Program-made: the position numbers and the translations under genes
Source: Sapria himalayana
Taxonomy: Eukaryota > Streptophyta > Magnoliopsida > Malpighiales > Rafflesiaceae
Reading direction: 5' to 3'
Length of the DNA stretch: 64,000 nt
Assembly: GCA_029783825.1 (NCBI GenBank)
Contig: JAREIK010000385.1
Coordinates: forward strand, 3,640,501 to 3,704,500
The notes under the pieces: generated by a model
What the model saw: only the letters and a program-made list of their open reading frames with translations
The model's database searches: none
Told to the model about the DNA's origin: nothing
Part shown: positions 35,700-47,899 of the stretch, in pieces
How the letters are laid out: the number at the start of each line of letters is the position of its first letter
Position numbering within the stretch: the first letter of the stretch is position 1

Positions 35700-37224
35700 A
35701 CATGCCATGCATATCACCTTCAGTCTGATCTTCACCATGTACTTTAACCACCAAGGAGCAACTTTTGCTGCAGAGAGGATTTGCTTTTGCACAGCCACAA
35801 GCACAAATAAACAAAGTAAAGCACCATCAAGGGAAATGATAATCGCTTCAATCTTCACCCATCACTCAAAACCAAGCACATTTCTTAGTGCTGAAAAAGA
35901 AAAATTCAACAGTCCAAAATGCACAACTAATTCATCAAGAAGCACAACTCCATCATCCATTCAAAGAGGAAGACCAAGTTCAACCCATGACTAAGGACTT
36001 GCAGTACGATCAAACCAAGCGCGCTCAAGCTACCTCTCTGTGAAACCCACAATCCTTTAGCAAGAAGAACACATCCTTGAACCTATACCCAGCTCATATG
36101 CATGAGCAGTAACTGTGTTGCCAATCTAAGCTTAATAATAGCATCCACTACCATATTCAAAGGGGCGAATCAATTCCAACAAGTATGCCGTGGAATTTTG
36201 AAAGCTAACACATTCTGCTAAAATAAAATAAAGGGTACAAAAAAATACATCTATATAATCACATAAATTTCTCCACGACTACAAGGATGAGCGCAATATC
36301 AGGACTCGCAGACAACTATAAGGTAACACAATCTTTTTCTGTTGCCCCATCAAATTAAACTATCAATCCTCCATAAAAACAAGCTGATTCACGAAAAACA
36401 GATATGCTATATAACAAACAGAAACAAGAGTAAGAAGAAAGCATGCTGGCCGAATCGTGCATCTTAATTGGCTAAAAAGCAGGTGGAATTTCAAGGTTTG
36501 TATTTCTAACATGCGTATGTGCATGTATGTCCAACATGTTTCCGCCATTGCAGCCATCAAAATCGAATCTTGATACTTGCCAAGGTTTGCTTCATCGACT
36601 AATACTCATCCAGCTTGTTCTGCTTGGGATTCACTGTTTTTCTTTGCAGTAATACAAAACACTTTAGATGCCTATGCCATGAAACAGAGTCGATCAACAG
36701 CAAGATTTGATCTGTGCTGAAACTGCCAAGAAACTAGCCCCAAAGAACGTATTCAGCATATCAATGCAGTGTGGGAGTGGAAACTGAAATAAGGAGATGC
36801 TTATGATGTGGAAAGCAGCACTATAGGTTTCGAGGGTAACTGAAAGCTGAAGCAAGTACCCTAAGCTAGATGGAGATGAAGAAATCCATCAAAAGAAAAA
36901 AATGTACAAATGAAGAACATGGCAATGGCGCACCTACACATCAAATTTATAACATAATGAAGCAAAAGAAGAAGAGATGGAGCAGATGAAACAGGAAGAA
37001 GCACAGATAACATTGAGGTTATAGTTTAAGGCATCAAATGAAAGCAAAAATAAAATCTTTAGTTGATTACTTCAAAACAACTAACAAGGTGCTAAATATT
37101 AAACACTACTGCCACTGATGTGACAAGCATGCATGGATGAATCTCATCAAGAGAAGGCATCAGACCAGAAACAACCAGCAATCACGTAACAATCATCATT
37201 CTTGTAACTTCCACATGAGCCATA
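35700..37224. other. Region downstream of the FLX-like gene
   Basis: This probably holds the 3' UTR of the minus-strand FLX-like gene just right of it (stop at 37225). The polyadenylation point cannot be fixed. An open frame at 35707-35994 on + is Ser/Thr-rich without family resemblance and I do not call it a gene. Confidence 0.5.
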
Positions 37225-39689
37225 TCAACGACGAGACATGCGATGCTTCTCCCATGAAGCAGAACCAGAGCCATATAATGAAGACTTTTCAGCAGAGATC
37301 TAAAAGAAAAGAAAATCAGGAAATTTCACTAACATATCTTAACCATGTGCCATTAGCCAAGCTGGAAATTATGCGGCAAATTAGTACCGCGTGAGCCCCA
37401 TATCCATCTCCATATGGAGAAGTAAACCCTCCATCTGGATTTCCAAACTTCAACCCATATGGCCCACCTTGAACTGCAAGCATCACAAAAAAATAGAACC
37501 AAAATAGGAGGTGCATGTCAAACAGGCTCATATGCAATAAAAGAGGTTACAAAAGCATGATCATTTTGGAATTTTGGAGACTGGGAGAAGTACATCTAAG
37601 CAAGTCTTATCCTTGATAAATCTGAGAAACAACATATGAAAAGTGTAGAACCTAAAAGCTGGTGTCACTTGAGGCAAGATATTTGTCATGACACCAGGAC
37701 ACAACTTCCAACAAACCCATATTCATGATGACATTGATTTCGTATTGCATTTTAATGAAAATCCAACAAAAAATCCTAAAAAATTTTATTGATATTTTCA
37801 TTTTATAAAAAAAATTTAAGATCCAAAATTGATTACTCTTACTAGTTAAAATTAATTTTAAAAAAAAGAAAATATAAGCAAGTATTAAGTAATTTTAGTT
37901 ATTTGAGATACAAAATGCACCAAGGCACAAAATAATTTTTGAAACTTAGAGGCACGAGACTCAATTAAGACATGAATTTTTTTGTAAAGCATAATCTACA
38001 TTTTATATATATATCTATATATATGTATGTATGTATATATATATATATTATTAAATATTATTTATAATTTTTATCTATTAATAAAAAATAATCAAATAAA
38101 AAATATTAATCATAAAAATATAATAAAATTAATATTTGATATTACCATGATTATTCAGAATTTTAAAATAAAATAATACAATTTTAATAGTCAAACATAT
38201 AAAATTTAAAGACATCTAGCACATTGTATATAATTTTTTAAGAGTAAAAGAGAGTGAGGCTTAGAGAATCATATGATTTGTAGATGTTTTGTGAATAATT
38301 AATTCAAAAGGAGGCTTCAAAAATAATTTATTGGGGAAAAGTAGTGAACATCTGAGGCAAGGTAAGGCACTTTTGCTTTGGCCTGGTAGAGCCAGGGGGC
38401 TTTAGGCATGCCTAAAGTAGATTTTTTTTAAATAAGATTCATTTTGGCTTTTTTTGAAATTTGGAAAAGATTTTATATAATATAATCATATTTAATAAGC
38501 TATGCACAATGTGTGTGGGGTTGACATGGGAGTATTTTTATACCTATAATTAGGAGAAAGCAAATTTTTCAAAATAAATTTATCAAAACCAAAAAAAACA
38601 GGGAAAACTCACATATTCATAAAGGTTGTACCCAAACACACAGAGATTTTAGAATTTTCTCAATGATAAATCAGAGTGACTACGTCTAAAAGGTCTCAAA
38701 CCTAATGCTTATTACATTTGAGCAAAAGTACCTAACAACGCAGCAAGGGACAATTTCTAAAAGACCCATATCCATGTTAACATCAATTTCATATTGAATA
38801 TTATTAAAAATCCAACAAATAATGATTGGAATTTCCATTTTAAAAAATAAATTAACATACAAAATGTAGCAGGCTTGTTAATAGTGCAAAAAACTAATCG
38901 AGCCAACACTTTTTTTTTTAAATGTGCATGCCATGCATACCAGAAGACCATGCCCGAGTATCTCCAGTAGATAGTTCAGCACGAAGCTTTTCAACTTCAC
39001 GTGCCATGGAAACCAGGTTCTTCTCCATTGCTTGCCTTTGCTCCACCAGCTCAAGGTTTCCTTTCTTTTCATAATCAATAGCAGCTCTGGAACTTTAAAA
39101 AATTATCTAAAAGGAACATGCAAAGTGCATGACAGGAAAGAAAGAACAAAAAAAAACTAAACCTGGCACGCATGAGTTCCTGGTGCAGACTCTCAATCTC
39201 GCCCCTCATAATAGGAATTTGTTTGTTATCAGCTTGCAACCTTACAAGATCCTGTTTCATAGATTGAATTTGCCCAATAAAGTCCTGCTTCACATTATTC
39301 ATCTTCTGAACCTCTGCATGTAGCTGTGCAGCCTCATTCTTCAAAGGCTCCGTTGCTCGAAGATCAGCTTCCAGCTTCAAGCCCTTCTCAATAAGCTCTC
39401 TTGATCGAACTTCCTGCTCTGCACGAATTTCACCAATTACAGCATTCATTCTATGTAATTCTTCCTTGGCAGCTCCAAGCTCTTGCTGCAAAGCCATTCT
39501 ATCTTCCACCAGCCTGTGGTTATCAACAAATAACCTGCGCATTTCAGCTTGTTGCATTTCAAGTTCCTCCTCCAGCAGGGCAGGATGAGTGGGATGGGTA
39601 AGGGGAGGCCCACGAACAAAAGGCCTTTCTGGTTGAAAAACACGACGATCATTATATGGATCTCGAGGAATACGATTTCTCCCAGCCAT
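37225..39689 (-). CDS. FLXL4: FLX-like 4 coiled-coil protein
   Basis: Four coding exons on the minus strand, 39689-39163, 39086-38941, 37473-37388 and 37299-37225, join in frame: 834 bp, 277 residues, every intron GT...AG (76, 1467 and 88 bp). The protein opens [16 protein letters not shown], has a Pro-rich stretch ending [19 protein letters not shown] (near residue 40), a long coiled coil to about residue 225 ([55 protein letters not shown]), then a Gly/Tyr-rich tail ([23 protein letters not shown]) ending KHRMSRR. This is the plant FLX (FLOWERING LOCUS C EXPRESSOR) family; the MAGR start, the Gly/Tyr tail and the length fit FLX-like 4. Arabidopsis FLX and FLX-like 4 work with FRIGIDA to raise FLC expression; in another plant that role is inference. 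No stops or frameshifts: the one clearly intact host gene here. The subgroup is less sure than the family. Confidence 0.93.
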
Positions 39690-40727
39690 TTTATGTTCTG
39701 AATGAAAATATGATAAATGATTTCATCACCACATAAATTATAAGAAAATAGTAAATCAAAATTGCTTCCTTTAATTTAAAAGCACATCATGATTTTGAAG
39801 CGCAATTTGAACTGAAAAAGAAAGAACAATCACTATTGACAAGCAAAAGATATAATGAATAAAAAGGGAACCCGCTCAAAGTTACCTTATTCATGATCAC
39901 AAGGTACCTAGGGTAAGAACGTGTGATTAAGTACCAAAAAGATCTAAATACATCTTTTTGGTGCATATGCAACTTGAATACTAATTGCTTTGAAATACAA
40001 TGAAATTATAAGTACGTGAGTTTCATGCCACAAAGAAATGCAATGTGCCCTCTCAAAGATCTAAACCAAAAACAAGCCATGTGATAACAAAAACTACAAG
40101 GCCAACTTTGCTGAGATCAGTTCTGTATAGTTATCATAACTCTAATGGAAATACCCAAAACCTGTTTCCAAGTTTGAGTTCCAAAGTCTGAACATGGATC
40201 AATCCCAGCATGCCGTTCAAAAGCACAGTTTTAAGCGTTTCATGATATTTCACTATCCGCAGGTGTTGATCCCGACAAAGCATACAGAGAGTGTAGTCCA
40301 GTGTACGAAAAACAGCATTTACAAACACACAAATATATTAAGACTCACGTGCTCGGACTTGTTGGAAGTGTTCATGATGTGAAATGTGGCACCATTTTCG
40401 ATGAGTTCGCAGTTTATTTAATCCATGAAAACTCCCTAAACCAATGCGAAGACAGGAAAACAAGAAGACATAATCTCCATCTCAAATTTACCACAAATAA
40501 CATGACAACCTCGAGGAACCCTAATGATCAAAACACAAATTTAGGTTATTTTCAGATATCGTTGATAGATATTAAAGTATCAGATTAGCATGATACGCGA
40601 AGAGCAAACTAGCCATTTTATTTAAAAAATACAAGTAAACAACAGAATATCAAAGAGCCAAGCTAGTGCATTTGCATTACAGACTTGTGAAATTGACGTG
40701 TGAAACAAGTGCAGTAGAAATCCAAAC

Positions 40728-40870
40728 CTGATAAGCTGGAAGAAAAAATGCTGCTGGTTTTGAATACTAAGGGATGACGAAGCTCTACCCGTAAGTTCTA
40801 AGCAACCCGCTTTTTTTCAGTTCTCTCGCTGCTTGAGCGACACAGAGGAGGCAGAGATCGAGTTGAGCAG
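40728..40870 (-). promoter_or_regulatory. FLX-like 5' UTR exon and likely promoter edge
   Basis: A donor CAG|GTTTGG at 40728-40726 matches an acceptor TTCAG|AAC at 39698, eight bases upstream of the start ATG, giving a 1030-bp intron in the 5' UTR. The exon is CT-rich at its far end (CTCTGCCTCCTCTGTGTCGC) and has no ATG. A weak TATA-like ATACAAATA lies at 40871-40880 on the minus strand. The upstream limit of the exon is an estimate. Confidence 0.6.
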
Positions 40871-41024
40871 TATTTGTATGCCCTAGGGTCAAGGTCGAGC
40901 AGCTTCACTTGGTAGTTTCTTTATCGAACATGTAAATAAATAAATTATTTTTTTTTTTTTTGATAAACGTACTTAAAATCTTCAAACATTAAAAATTAAA
41001 ATTTATAATGATTTTAAATTTTAA

Positions 41025-41697
41025 ATATGTTTGATAAAAAATATTGAAATCTGAAAATTTTATGTTGGTAGATAACTTCTTAATGTCGAAGGCTGAAAAT
41101 TTTCAAAAAAAAATTTTTAAAAAATTATCATTTTATATTTTTTTTTTCATTTTCTCATACACGCTGCAATTCAGTTTGTGAATTTATCTTCTCCTCCTCA
41201 TTTCTCTGTCACCACAAATCCTAACCCTAACTCTCTAATATAATTAATTTAAGAGAGGAAATAGCAAATCAACTAGTTGTTCATCAATTTTTATTTTTAT
41301 AATAAAAATTTAGATAGCTTTAAAGAATTTAGATTTTATTGGTTATTTTTTTAATATTTTTTTTTCTTTTTTAGATTTATGATTTATTTATAGATGTTTT
41401 TTATGAATTTTATTTTTTTTAATAATTAATAATTGTAGTGAAAAAAAAAATTATTAGAAATTCTATTTATATTGGATAATATGTAATACAATCTGAATAA
41501 GGATGAATATGTGAAATACAATATTTTTAGCATTTAGCATTCACAGTTATCAAACAATATATTTATATTTAATATTCAATTAACAATAATTTATCAAATA
41601 ATTTATAATACATATTCAACATTTATAAAATTTAACCTTAATTTTTCAGTACTTATTTTTTGACATTTAATTTTTTCAATTTTATCAAACAAACCAT
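41025..41697. mobile_element. Tourist-like MITE, copy 1
   Basis: About 673 bp, aligning in the same orientation with the copy at 42254-42913: GTTTGATAAAAAATATTGAA against GTTTGATGAAAAATGTTAGG at the left, CACCACAAATCCTAACCCTA against CACCACAAACCATAACCCTA in the middle, TTTTATCAAAC against TTTTATCAAGC at the right. TAA precedes and follows it, as expected for PIF/Harbinger (Tourist) insertion. It lies about 150 bp upstream of the FLX-like 5' UTR. A second start-like motif at 40960 leaves the left edge slightly uncertain. Confidence 0.7.
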
Positions 41698-41948
41698 TAA
41701 TTAAAATAAAATTAGCCATCAGCCACACTCCTAAAAACATTATGAATAATAATAATACATGCACAATAGGTAAATATACGTTGAAATTATATTTTGGTGT
41801 ACTCTCAAAAATATTTAAGAATTTGAAACTAATCTTTTAAAATTTGAAAAATAGTTAACAAACTCTAAAATAATTGAAATTTATTATATTCTATTACATT
41901 TATACTAAGATATTCTTCATTAAATTACTAAACTAAAATTTAGTCACA

Positions 41949-42188
41949 CTAATTAATTTTTATTAAAACCTTCCCCATCTTCCATCGGCCCCTGCCTTGG
42001 CCTCGGCCCCTGCCTTGGCCTCGGCCCTCTCCCATATTCTTGAGCTCAAAGATGAGCTCCAGGAGGTCGACGGGCTTGTATTCGAGCTCCAGGAGCTCGA
42101 AGACTTGCCAATTGATCTCCATCGAGCTCCATCGAGCTCCAAAAGATGAAAGAGGGGCAAGGGGTCCTAATCGATGAGAGAGGGCCAA
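41949..42188 (-). CDS. GC-rich open frame inside foldback element
   Basis: The loop of the inverted-repeat element is strongly GC-rich and open in two minus frames: 79 residues (MALSHRLGPLAPLSSFGARW ... MGEGRGQGRGRGQGRGRW) and 65 residues in another frame. An exact 18-bp tandem repeat at 41995-42030 makes the Gly/Arg run. No domain is recognised. Openness in two frames suggests composition more than selection, so a gene is doubtful; a captured host fragment is possible. Confidence 0.2.
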   Translation of the reverse strand: MALSHRLGPLAPLSSFGARWSSMEINWQVFELLELEYKPVDLLELIFELKNMGEGRGQGRGRGQGRGRWKMGKVLIKIN

Positions 42189-42253
42189 GGGCGAGGCTAG
42201 GACCGATAGGAGATGGGGAAGGTTTTAATAAAAATTAATTAGTCTGTGACTAA

Positions 42254-42913
42254 GGGATTGTTTGATGAAAAATGTTAGGAGCTGAAAATTTTAAATTTTA
42301 AGTGAAAATTCAATGAAATTTTTAAGTAGGTAGAGACCTACTTAAAATTACCATTTTGTCCTTTTTTTTTTCTTTTTCATTTTCTCATTACGCTACAGTT
42401 AAGTTTATGAATCTATCTTCTCCTTCTCATTTCTCAGTCACCACAAACCATAACCCTAACTCTCTTTCATGATTAATTCAAGAGAGGAAGTAGCAAATCA
42501 ACTATTTGTTAATTAATTTTTATTTTTATATTAAAATTTTGGATTGTTTTAAAGAATTTAGATTTTATTAGTTATTTTTTAAACATTTTTATTTATTTTT
42601 TGGATTTATAATTTATTTATGAATATGTTTTTATGAATTTTATTTTTTTAATAAATAATAATTGTATTGAACAAAAAATTTCATTAGAAATTCTATTTTT
42701 GTTGGATAATATGTAATACAATGATAATAAGGGTAAATATGTAAAATATATCATTTTCAGCATTCAGCATTTACAGTTATTAAATAATATATTTATATTC
42801 AGCATTTAATTAACAATAATTTATCAAATAGTTTTTTAATACAAATTCAACACTTATAAAATTTGGCCTTAATTTTTTAGCACTTAATTTTTATAGTTTT
42901 ATCAAGCGGGCCC
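42254..42913. mobile_element. Tourist-like MITE, copy 2 (nested)
   Basis: 660 bp bounded by GGGATTGTTTGATGAAAA and the imperfect inverted partner TTTTATCAAGCGGGCCC, flanked on each side by TAA (42251-42253 and 42914-42916). The opposite arm of the host foldback element has the uninterrupted site GTGAC TAA ATTTTAG read in reverse (41935-41950), which fixes both boundaries and the TAA target duplication. Non-autonomous; no coding sequence. Confidence 0.92.
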
Positions 42914-43090
42914 TAAATTTTAGTTTAGTGATTTAATGAATGTCATTTTGGGATAAACGTAATAAAGTGCCCCAAATTTCAATTTTTTAAAATTTTGGTG
43001 AGTTTTTATTCAAAATTTAAAAGATCTATTTTAATTTCTTAAATATTTCTGGGGGAGCACCCCAAAATATTATTCCCCCTAAATATACCC

Positions 43091-45290
43091 TTAGAAAAGG
43101 ATAAGAATGCTTGAGCTTACTCAATGGAGTATTTTGAGTTTTTTTATAAACAATGTTAAATATTGTATTTAATTATAATATTTTTTAATAAGAATGGCAA
43201 ATTTATGCACATGAAACTTTTTATATGAGATAAATATTTTATATTTTGTTGAATTTCCAAAAAATATATATAAAAAAATGGTAAGTAACAAACTTGCATT
43301 TTTATTTTATTTTATTTTAACATGATGAGATTTTATTTATTTTTTGTATTATTTATCCTATCAAAAAAGTTCATAATATGCAAATATTACTTAGATGATA
43401 TATTTTTGAGGCTAGCCAAAAATTATGAAAATCATAATCATAAAATATAAAATCTTTGTGCACTGGCCATAAAAGGAGAGTAGGGGGTGCTTATAGGGTA
43501 GAAGGGAGAAACTATAGGAAGTTCATGATTTTCATGTATCAATATGTGCTCATACATTATTTTTCGGACCAAATATTTATAAGTATGTCCGCATGTATTT
43601 TTAATGGTTTTTAATGATTTTAATTTTAGACATTTGAAAAAATTGCTTTGTTATCCAATTATTTTAATCAAAAAATTGGAGTATAAATTTATATTGTATG
43701 AATATTCTTAATAAAAATTCTCTATCAAATCTACCTTGGATTTTAATATTTTGGAGGGAGTTTATATTTTATGTTTGGCATGATGAGCACGAATATGAAG
43801 TGAAGAACACATATTAAATAAATTTAAAGTGATTGGTTAGCAACTACCATACTTATGAAACTAGGGGGTAAGGGAAAGTTATGCAAGCAGGTAATACTTT
43901 GTACAATAATAAATTATCTCTCATATTGAGGATGATTCTATTATTAAAGTGTGGCATATGATCATAGCAATCATACATTCCATGAAACACATTGAGGGTG
44001 AAGAAAATAAATCTAGGCAAGAAATTATTATTGAACATTCATTGTCAATTGAGAAAGAGTGTAAACTTCATCTTCAGTAAGAGAAATTTCCTGTTTGGAA
44101 TTTTGATAACAAGTAGCTTAGAGAGGGCTATTGTGACATGAGTTCAAGAGTTATCAAAGCTTGGAAACTAATTTTAGTTGGGGTGTTTGATATTTTTTTA
44201 TTACGAGTCAATCATGTGGACCAGGCTCATATGGTTGCTTGCTAATTATTCATATTAGGATGTTTACTAATACCATGTGTAGGAAGAGGGCTACTATGAC
44301 ATAGGTAAATGCAAACTATCAATGAAGAGCTCATCACTTGTAGAGGGATAATCATCTTTTTAAATATTAATAGTCCTCTTGGTGCAAAGGCTCTAACTAA
44401 CTCTAATATAGATATCAACTACTTATTTTGATGCGGTGATTGTTTGGCAAAATAAAGTAGGTCTTGTGCTTGTAGTTATTATTCCTTTTACCTCTTTATT
44501 AATTTTTGTTGTCACATTTGAAGCTTATTTTTATTGACCTTATCTGCTAAATTATGTCATCTATGGCTTATTGTGAGGATAGAATGACAATAAAAGTTAT
44601 AATTTTTTTTATTGGGATGTAGTTAAAACCGAGAATGAGTATTTTTTTCATGTCCCATATACAATGCTAATCATTAAAATTTCGACATATGATCTTTTTA
44701 ATTTGTTAGCCCCAGAGTATTAGGGCACTTTGGAGCTTTTTAGTCGAATTTCTTAAAAAATTGACACATTTTTAATGAAGTATGAAGATTAAAAGTCATG
44801 TATATTGCTCTTTCTTGTGCTCCTTTTTTACAACTAGAGACTAATAATTTTAACTCCTTTTAAAGTGATTAGTGTATTACTAATGTCTAAGAAATATATT
44901 TTAATAAATATCAAATATTTGTTTTATTAGTCATTTTCATTAATGATATTTTAAATTATGTAGGAATTTTTATATTTATTATTTTGGTCTACCTAGGCAG
45001 TACTATATGTGAATACGTAACTAAGAACATTATTTCAATTAGCTTAGCCTATAGATTGTCCATCAAAGCCTCCATACAAGTGCTTTTATTAAATATAGAA
45101 GTCAATCATTTTTTTTGTGATGATAATTTTTACTAAAAGAAAACTCTCTTAACAAGACATAATTGGTCATGTCCCTATAGTGATGGCTACAAATATTGGG
45201 TCATCCAAGTCCATCCCTATTAATTGTCACAGTTTCAAGCCTATAAGTTAATGGATAAGTGAGATTCATTAATGGAGACCCTTACAACAA
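43091..45290. other. AT-rich, mostly unassigned
   Basis: No supported gene. 43750-45290 has the texture of decayed retrotransposon sequence and leads into a gypsy RT fragment, but I could not read domains in it. Confidence 0.4.
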
Positions 45291-45299
45291 ATGTACTTA

Positions 45300-45800
45300 A
45301 TTAGACTTTATAGGGTTACCCATGTCATCTCACTACCATCGAGCAATGAAAAATGAAACTAAAATAGATATTATTAAGAAATACAAATATATTCACTTGG
45401 AAGCATTTATATATATGGGGAATGAATATATCAATGGCTTCCGATTAGCTCACAACACTTTTGAAGCCCATTTGATTTTGTAAAAGATATAAAGTTTCTA
45501 TCAAGAATACCAACAAATCATACAGAATGAAATTATCAACCTCTAGATAGTTGGACTTGTCTATGAGGTTATGTCCATGACTAGTTGGCAAGCACCATCT
45601 TGAAACCTAAGTACCTTAGAAAATGATGATATTTCATAGATTATGCGATCCTAAAAGTGACCAATCCAAGGGATAATTTTACACTATCACAGATAGATGA
45701 GATTGTAGATGAGCAATTGAACTCTTTGAACGTGGAAAATAGCCTAACCTTCATCAATATTCTAAAAGCTATTAAAGTTTGAACTTTTTAGTTCTAATCA
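45300..45800 (+). pseudogene. Ty3/gypsy reverse transcriptase fragment
   Basis: On +, across several frames: RNTNIFTWKHLYIWGMN (about 45378-45430), YQQIIQNEIINL and IVGLVYEVMSMTSWQAP (about 45500-45600), then FIDYAILKVTNPRDNFTLSQ and IDEIVDEQ (about 45625-45710). The order and spacing match the start of a gypsy RT (usually ...IFAWS...MPGI, VxxLLxxGxIxEVxYPxWLA, CVDYxxLNxxTxxDxFPLPxIDxLVD). Heavy decay: recognisable by pattern, not functional. Confidence 0.6.
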
Positions 45801-47229
45801 CATGGAGGCATAACAAATCACAAAGCGAGCAACATTTTGGAGGATCAACCACTTTGATGGATCATCTTGTCTAGTTGGCATATGAGTTATGTGCATATAC
45901 AATTTTCTATCATGGACAAATATAAAGCAATTCACTCATATATGGACTAATCATGTATAATAATTGGATCAAATATGAAGCCATCTTGGTTAACTATGTT
46001 CTAGATACATCTCTAGCAGACATGATATATTCAATAACCTCGACTTGTTGATTAACCAAATATATGAAAAGTGTGAAGCAAAAATTGATCATATGCCCAT
46101 ATATATGACCCTCGTGAGTGTCCATTATAAAGGTAACAAATAACTAGAAATTAGATCATCTTCTGGATGTACAAACATGTAAGCTGACATCTTTGTAGCA
46201 ATAAAAAACACTATTTTTATCTAATAAATAATAATCATATATGTTAATAAAATGTATAGCCTTCAATCACTATCATCAAATCCCCCATTATTGAACTAGG
46301 AAAACATGGAAATTTTTATTTGATAATATAGCATTTTAAACATACCCTTCCAGCAATATACTTTTGAAGGTCATAACGTGCAAGTTCTAATAGTTTAATT
46401 CTTTATTTTCAAGGAACATCCATACAAATTTTTTATATATAATTCTATTTATAATGTTCAAACAAAGAATATTTTAGACTGACACTTATTATACTACATG
46501 ATGGGATGCAAAGAACTCATCAAAGTGAACATTACAAGCCTAAGTGAGGCATACACCACTAGCTACTAGAGGCCAACTATAAATTTGGAAAAGTAAATTA
46601 TGTGAACAATTATAATTGCTACCAAAAGTAGAAATTAGTGTACTAGCTTATTATTCCAAATCTCATTTATAGCAAATGGATTTTCACACAATGGGAAAAA
46701 ATATAATGAATCATTTACTAGTGAAAACATCAATGAGAATCACTCATATGTCACGTCATCCATAAATTTTTTTACAAATACCAAACTTCCCTGCTTCTCT
46801 TCTAGTCTATGTGCTATAGATTTCTTGATGGTAGGCTATATTGGCCCTAACACATAGTCATTTCTATGAAGTTATAACGTGTTACTCAACTATATTATAA
46901 TCAAAGCATGATTTCCTAATTTAGCTTCCATAGAACAAGGTCCATGGATATGATATATAGCTTAGTAGAGTTTATAACTTTATTGCATATAACTTATCTA
47001 AGTGATGATTTTAGAACTTTAAATGTATAGCATAATCATAATAATATATATGAGCGAGAGAGCCGATATATAAAGAATAGGGCCAATATTTTAGAACTTT
47101 AAGCTAGTGCTTAATTTGATTAGGTAAATATTAAGCACAAAACAAAAAATTAAACAAGCAAGCTGTCAAAAAGTACTTATTACATTAATTAATTTTTTAA
47201 AGAATAAGTGTCACCTCTTCTTCCACAAC
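45801..47229. other. Unassigned, probably gypsy-derived
   Basis: Likely continues the RT fragment, but no motif is readable. No gene supported. Confidence 0.35.
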
Positions 47230-47660
47230 AAATATTCTTCCATGAATATGTTGTGAATTTGTTACGATATATATATTTATAGTTAGGTAGATCCTAAGAG
47301 CTAGTTAGGCGAGGATCTTTCATGTAACATTATTCTACAAGTATATGAATCATATAAGTAAAAATATATATAGATCCTATAGTAATTGTTCATGCATATT
47401 AGATTAGTTAATGATAATTAATATCTTTTTTAGTAGGCATGATAAATAATATTCAAATTATAAATCCTATATTCAAGAAATGATTTATATTTTTATTTGT
47501 AATGAAATTCATAAGTGAACTTGTTATGATTATGCCGAATCATAAAACAAATTTTAAATAATTATTTTACTAACATACAAAATAATTATCAATTATTGAG
47601 CTATTCCCAATAATGGATCCTTTGATATTTTACCATTGAGATAATATATCATCCATGCTC
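47230..47660. repeat. LTR-like block shared with 57.6 and 58.9 kb
   Basis: CAAGTATATGAATCATATAA (47338) and ATAGATCCTATAGTAATTG resemble ATAAGTATATGATTCATACA (57670) and TTGGTCCCATAGAGATTATA (57720). The match is interrupted and low, consistent with old copies of one gypsy LTR family. Confidence 0.4.
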
Positions 47661-47690
47661 AAAATTCTTGCACAACTCTTCACCTTTTAA

Positions 47691-47890
47691 CAAAGGTGTC
47701 AAATGGGTCATGCTATGCTAGCATGACCCATTTCTATATGGCCCCTCCATACCAGTATGACATTCCGTGCATGGCATGGCTGCCAAACATGAGGTTCAAC
47801 ATGACCTATTTTTCTCAAAATACTATTGGGTTGTGCAAGGTTATGTCAAGCCATTGTGAGTCATGCCAATTTGTGTAAGATCATGTCAGT
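47691..47890. repeat. Repeat starting AAGGTGTCAAATGGGTCATG
   Basis: The start at 47693 is the reverse complement, with small changes, of the end at 55990-56010 (TATGACCCATTTGACACCTC). The patch is GC-richer and full of CATGACC and GGCATGG words, like 21340-21590. It resembles a non-autonomous hAT-like terminus; no matching partner with an 8-bp target duplication was found. Confidence 0.45.
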
Positions 47891-47899
47891 TTTGATTTT

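Larger units (their letters stand above)
41769..43089. mobile_element. Long inverted-repeat (foldback) element
   Basis: The left arm (41769 to about 42035) is the reverse complement of a right arm (about 42165-42253 plus 42914-43089) that is interrupted by a MITE. Matching pieces: TATTTTGGTG (41797) with its complement near 43060; ATATTTAAGAA; TTACTAAACTAAAATTTA (41925) with TAAATTTTAGTTTAGTGATT (42914); and AATTAATTTTTATTAAAACC with TTCCCCATCT (41951) against its complement at 42211-42240. Without the MITE the element is about 658 bp: arms near 250 bp and a GC-rich middle. Ends near GGTAAATAT suggest a Mutator-like or foldback type; no 9-bp target duplication is evident. Confidence 0.82.

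Noticed and set aside
35707..35994. 95-residue open frame on +
   Set aside because: Ser/Thr-rich with no family resemblance, next to the 3' side of a minus-strand gene; likely a chance frame.
39129..39652. Open frames on + and a second minus frame over the large FLX exon
   Set aside because: Shadows of the FLX-like coding exon, whose frame has family homology and correct splicing.
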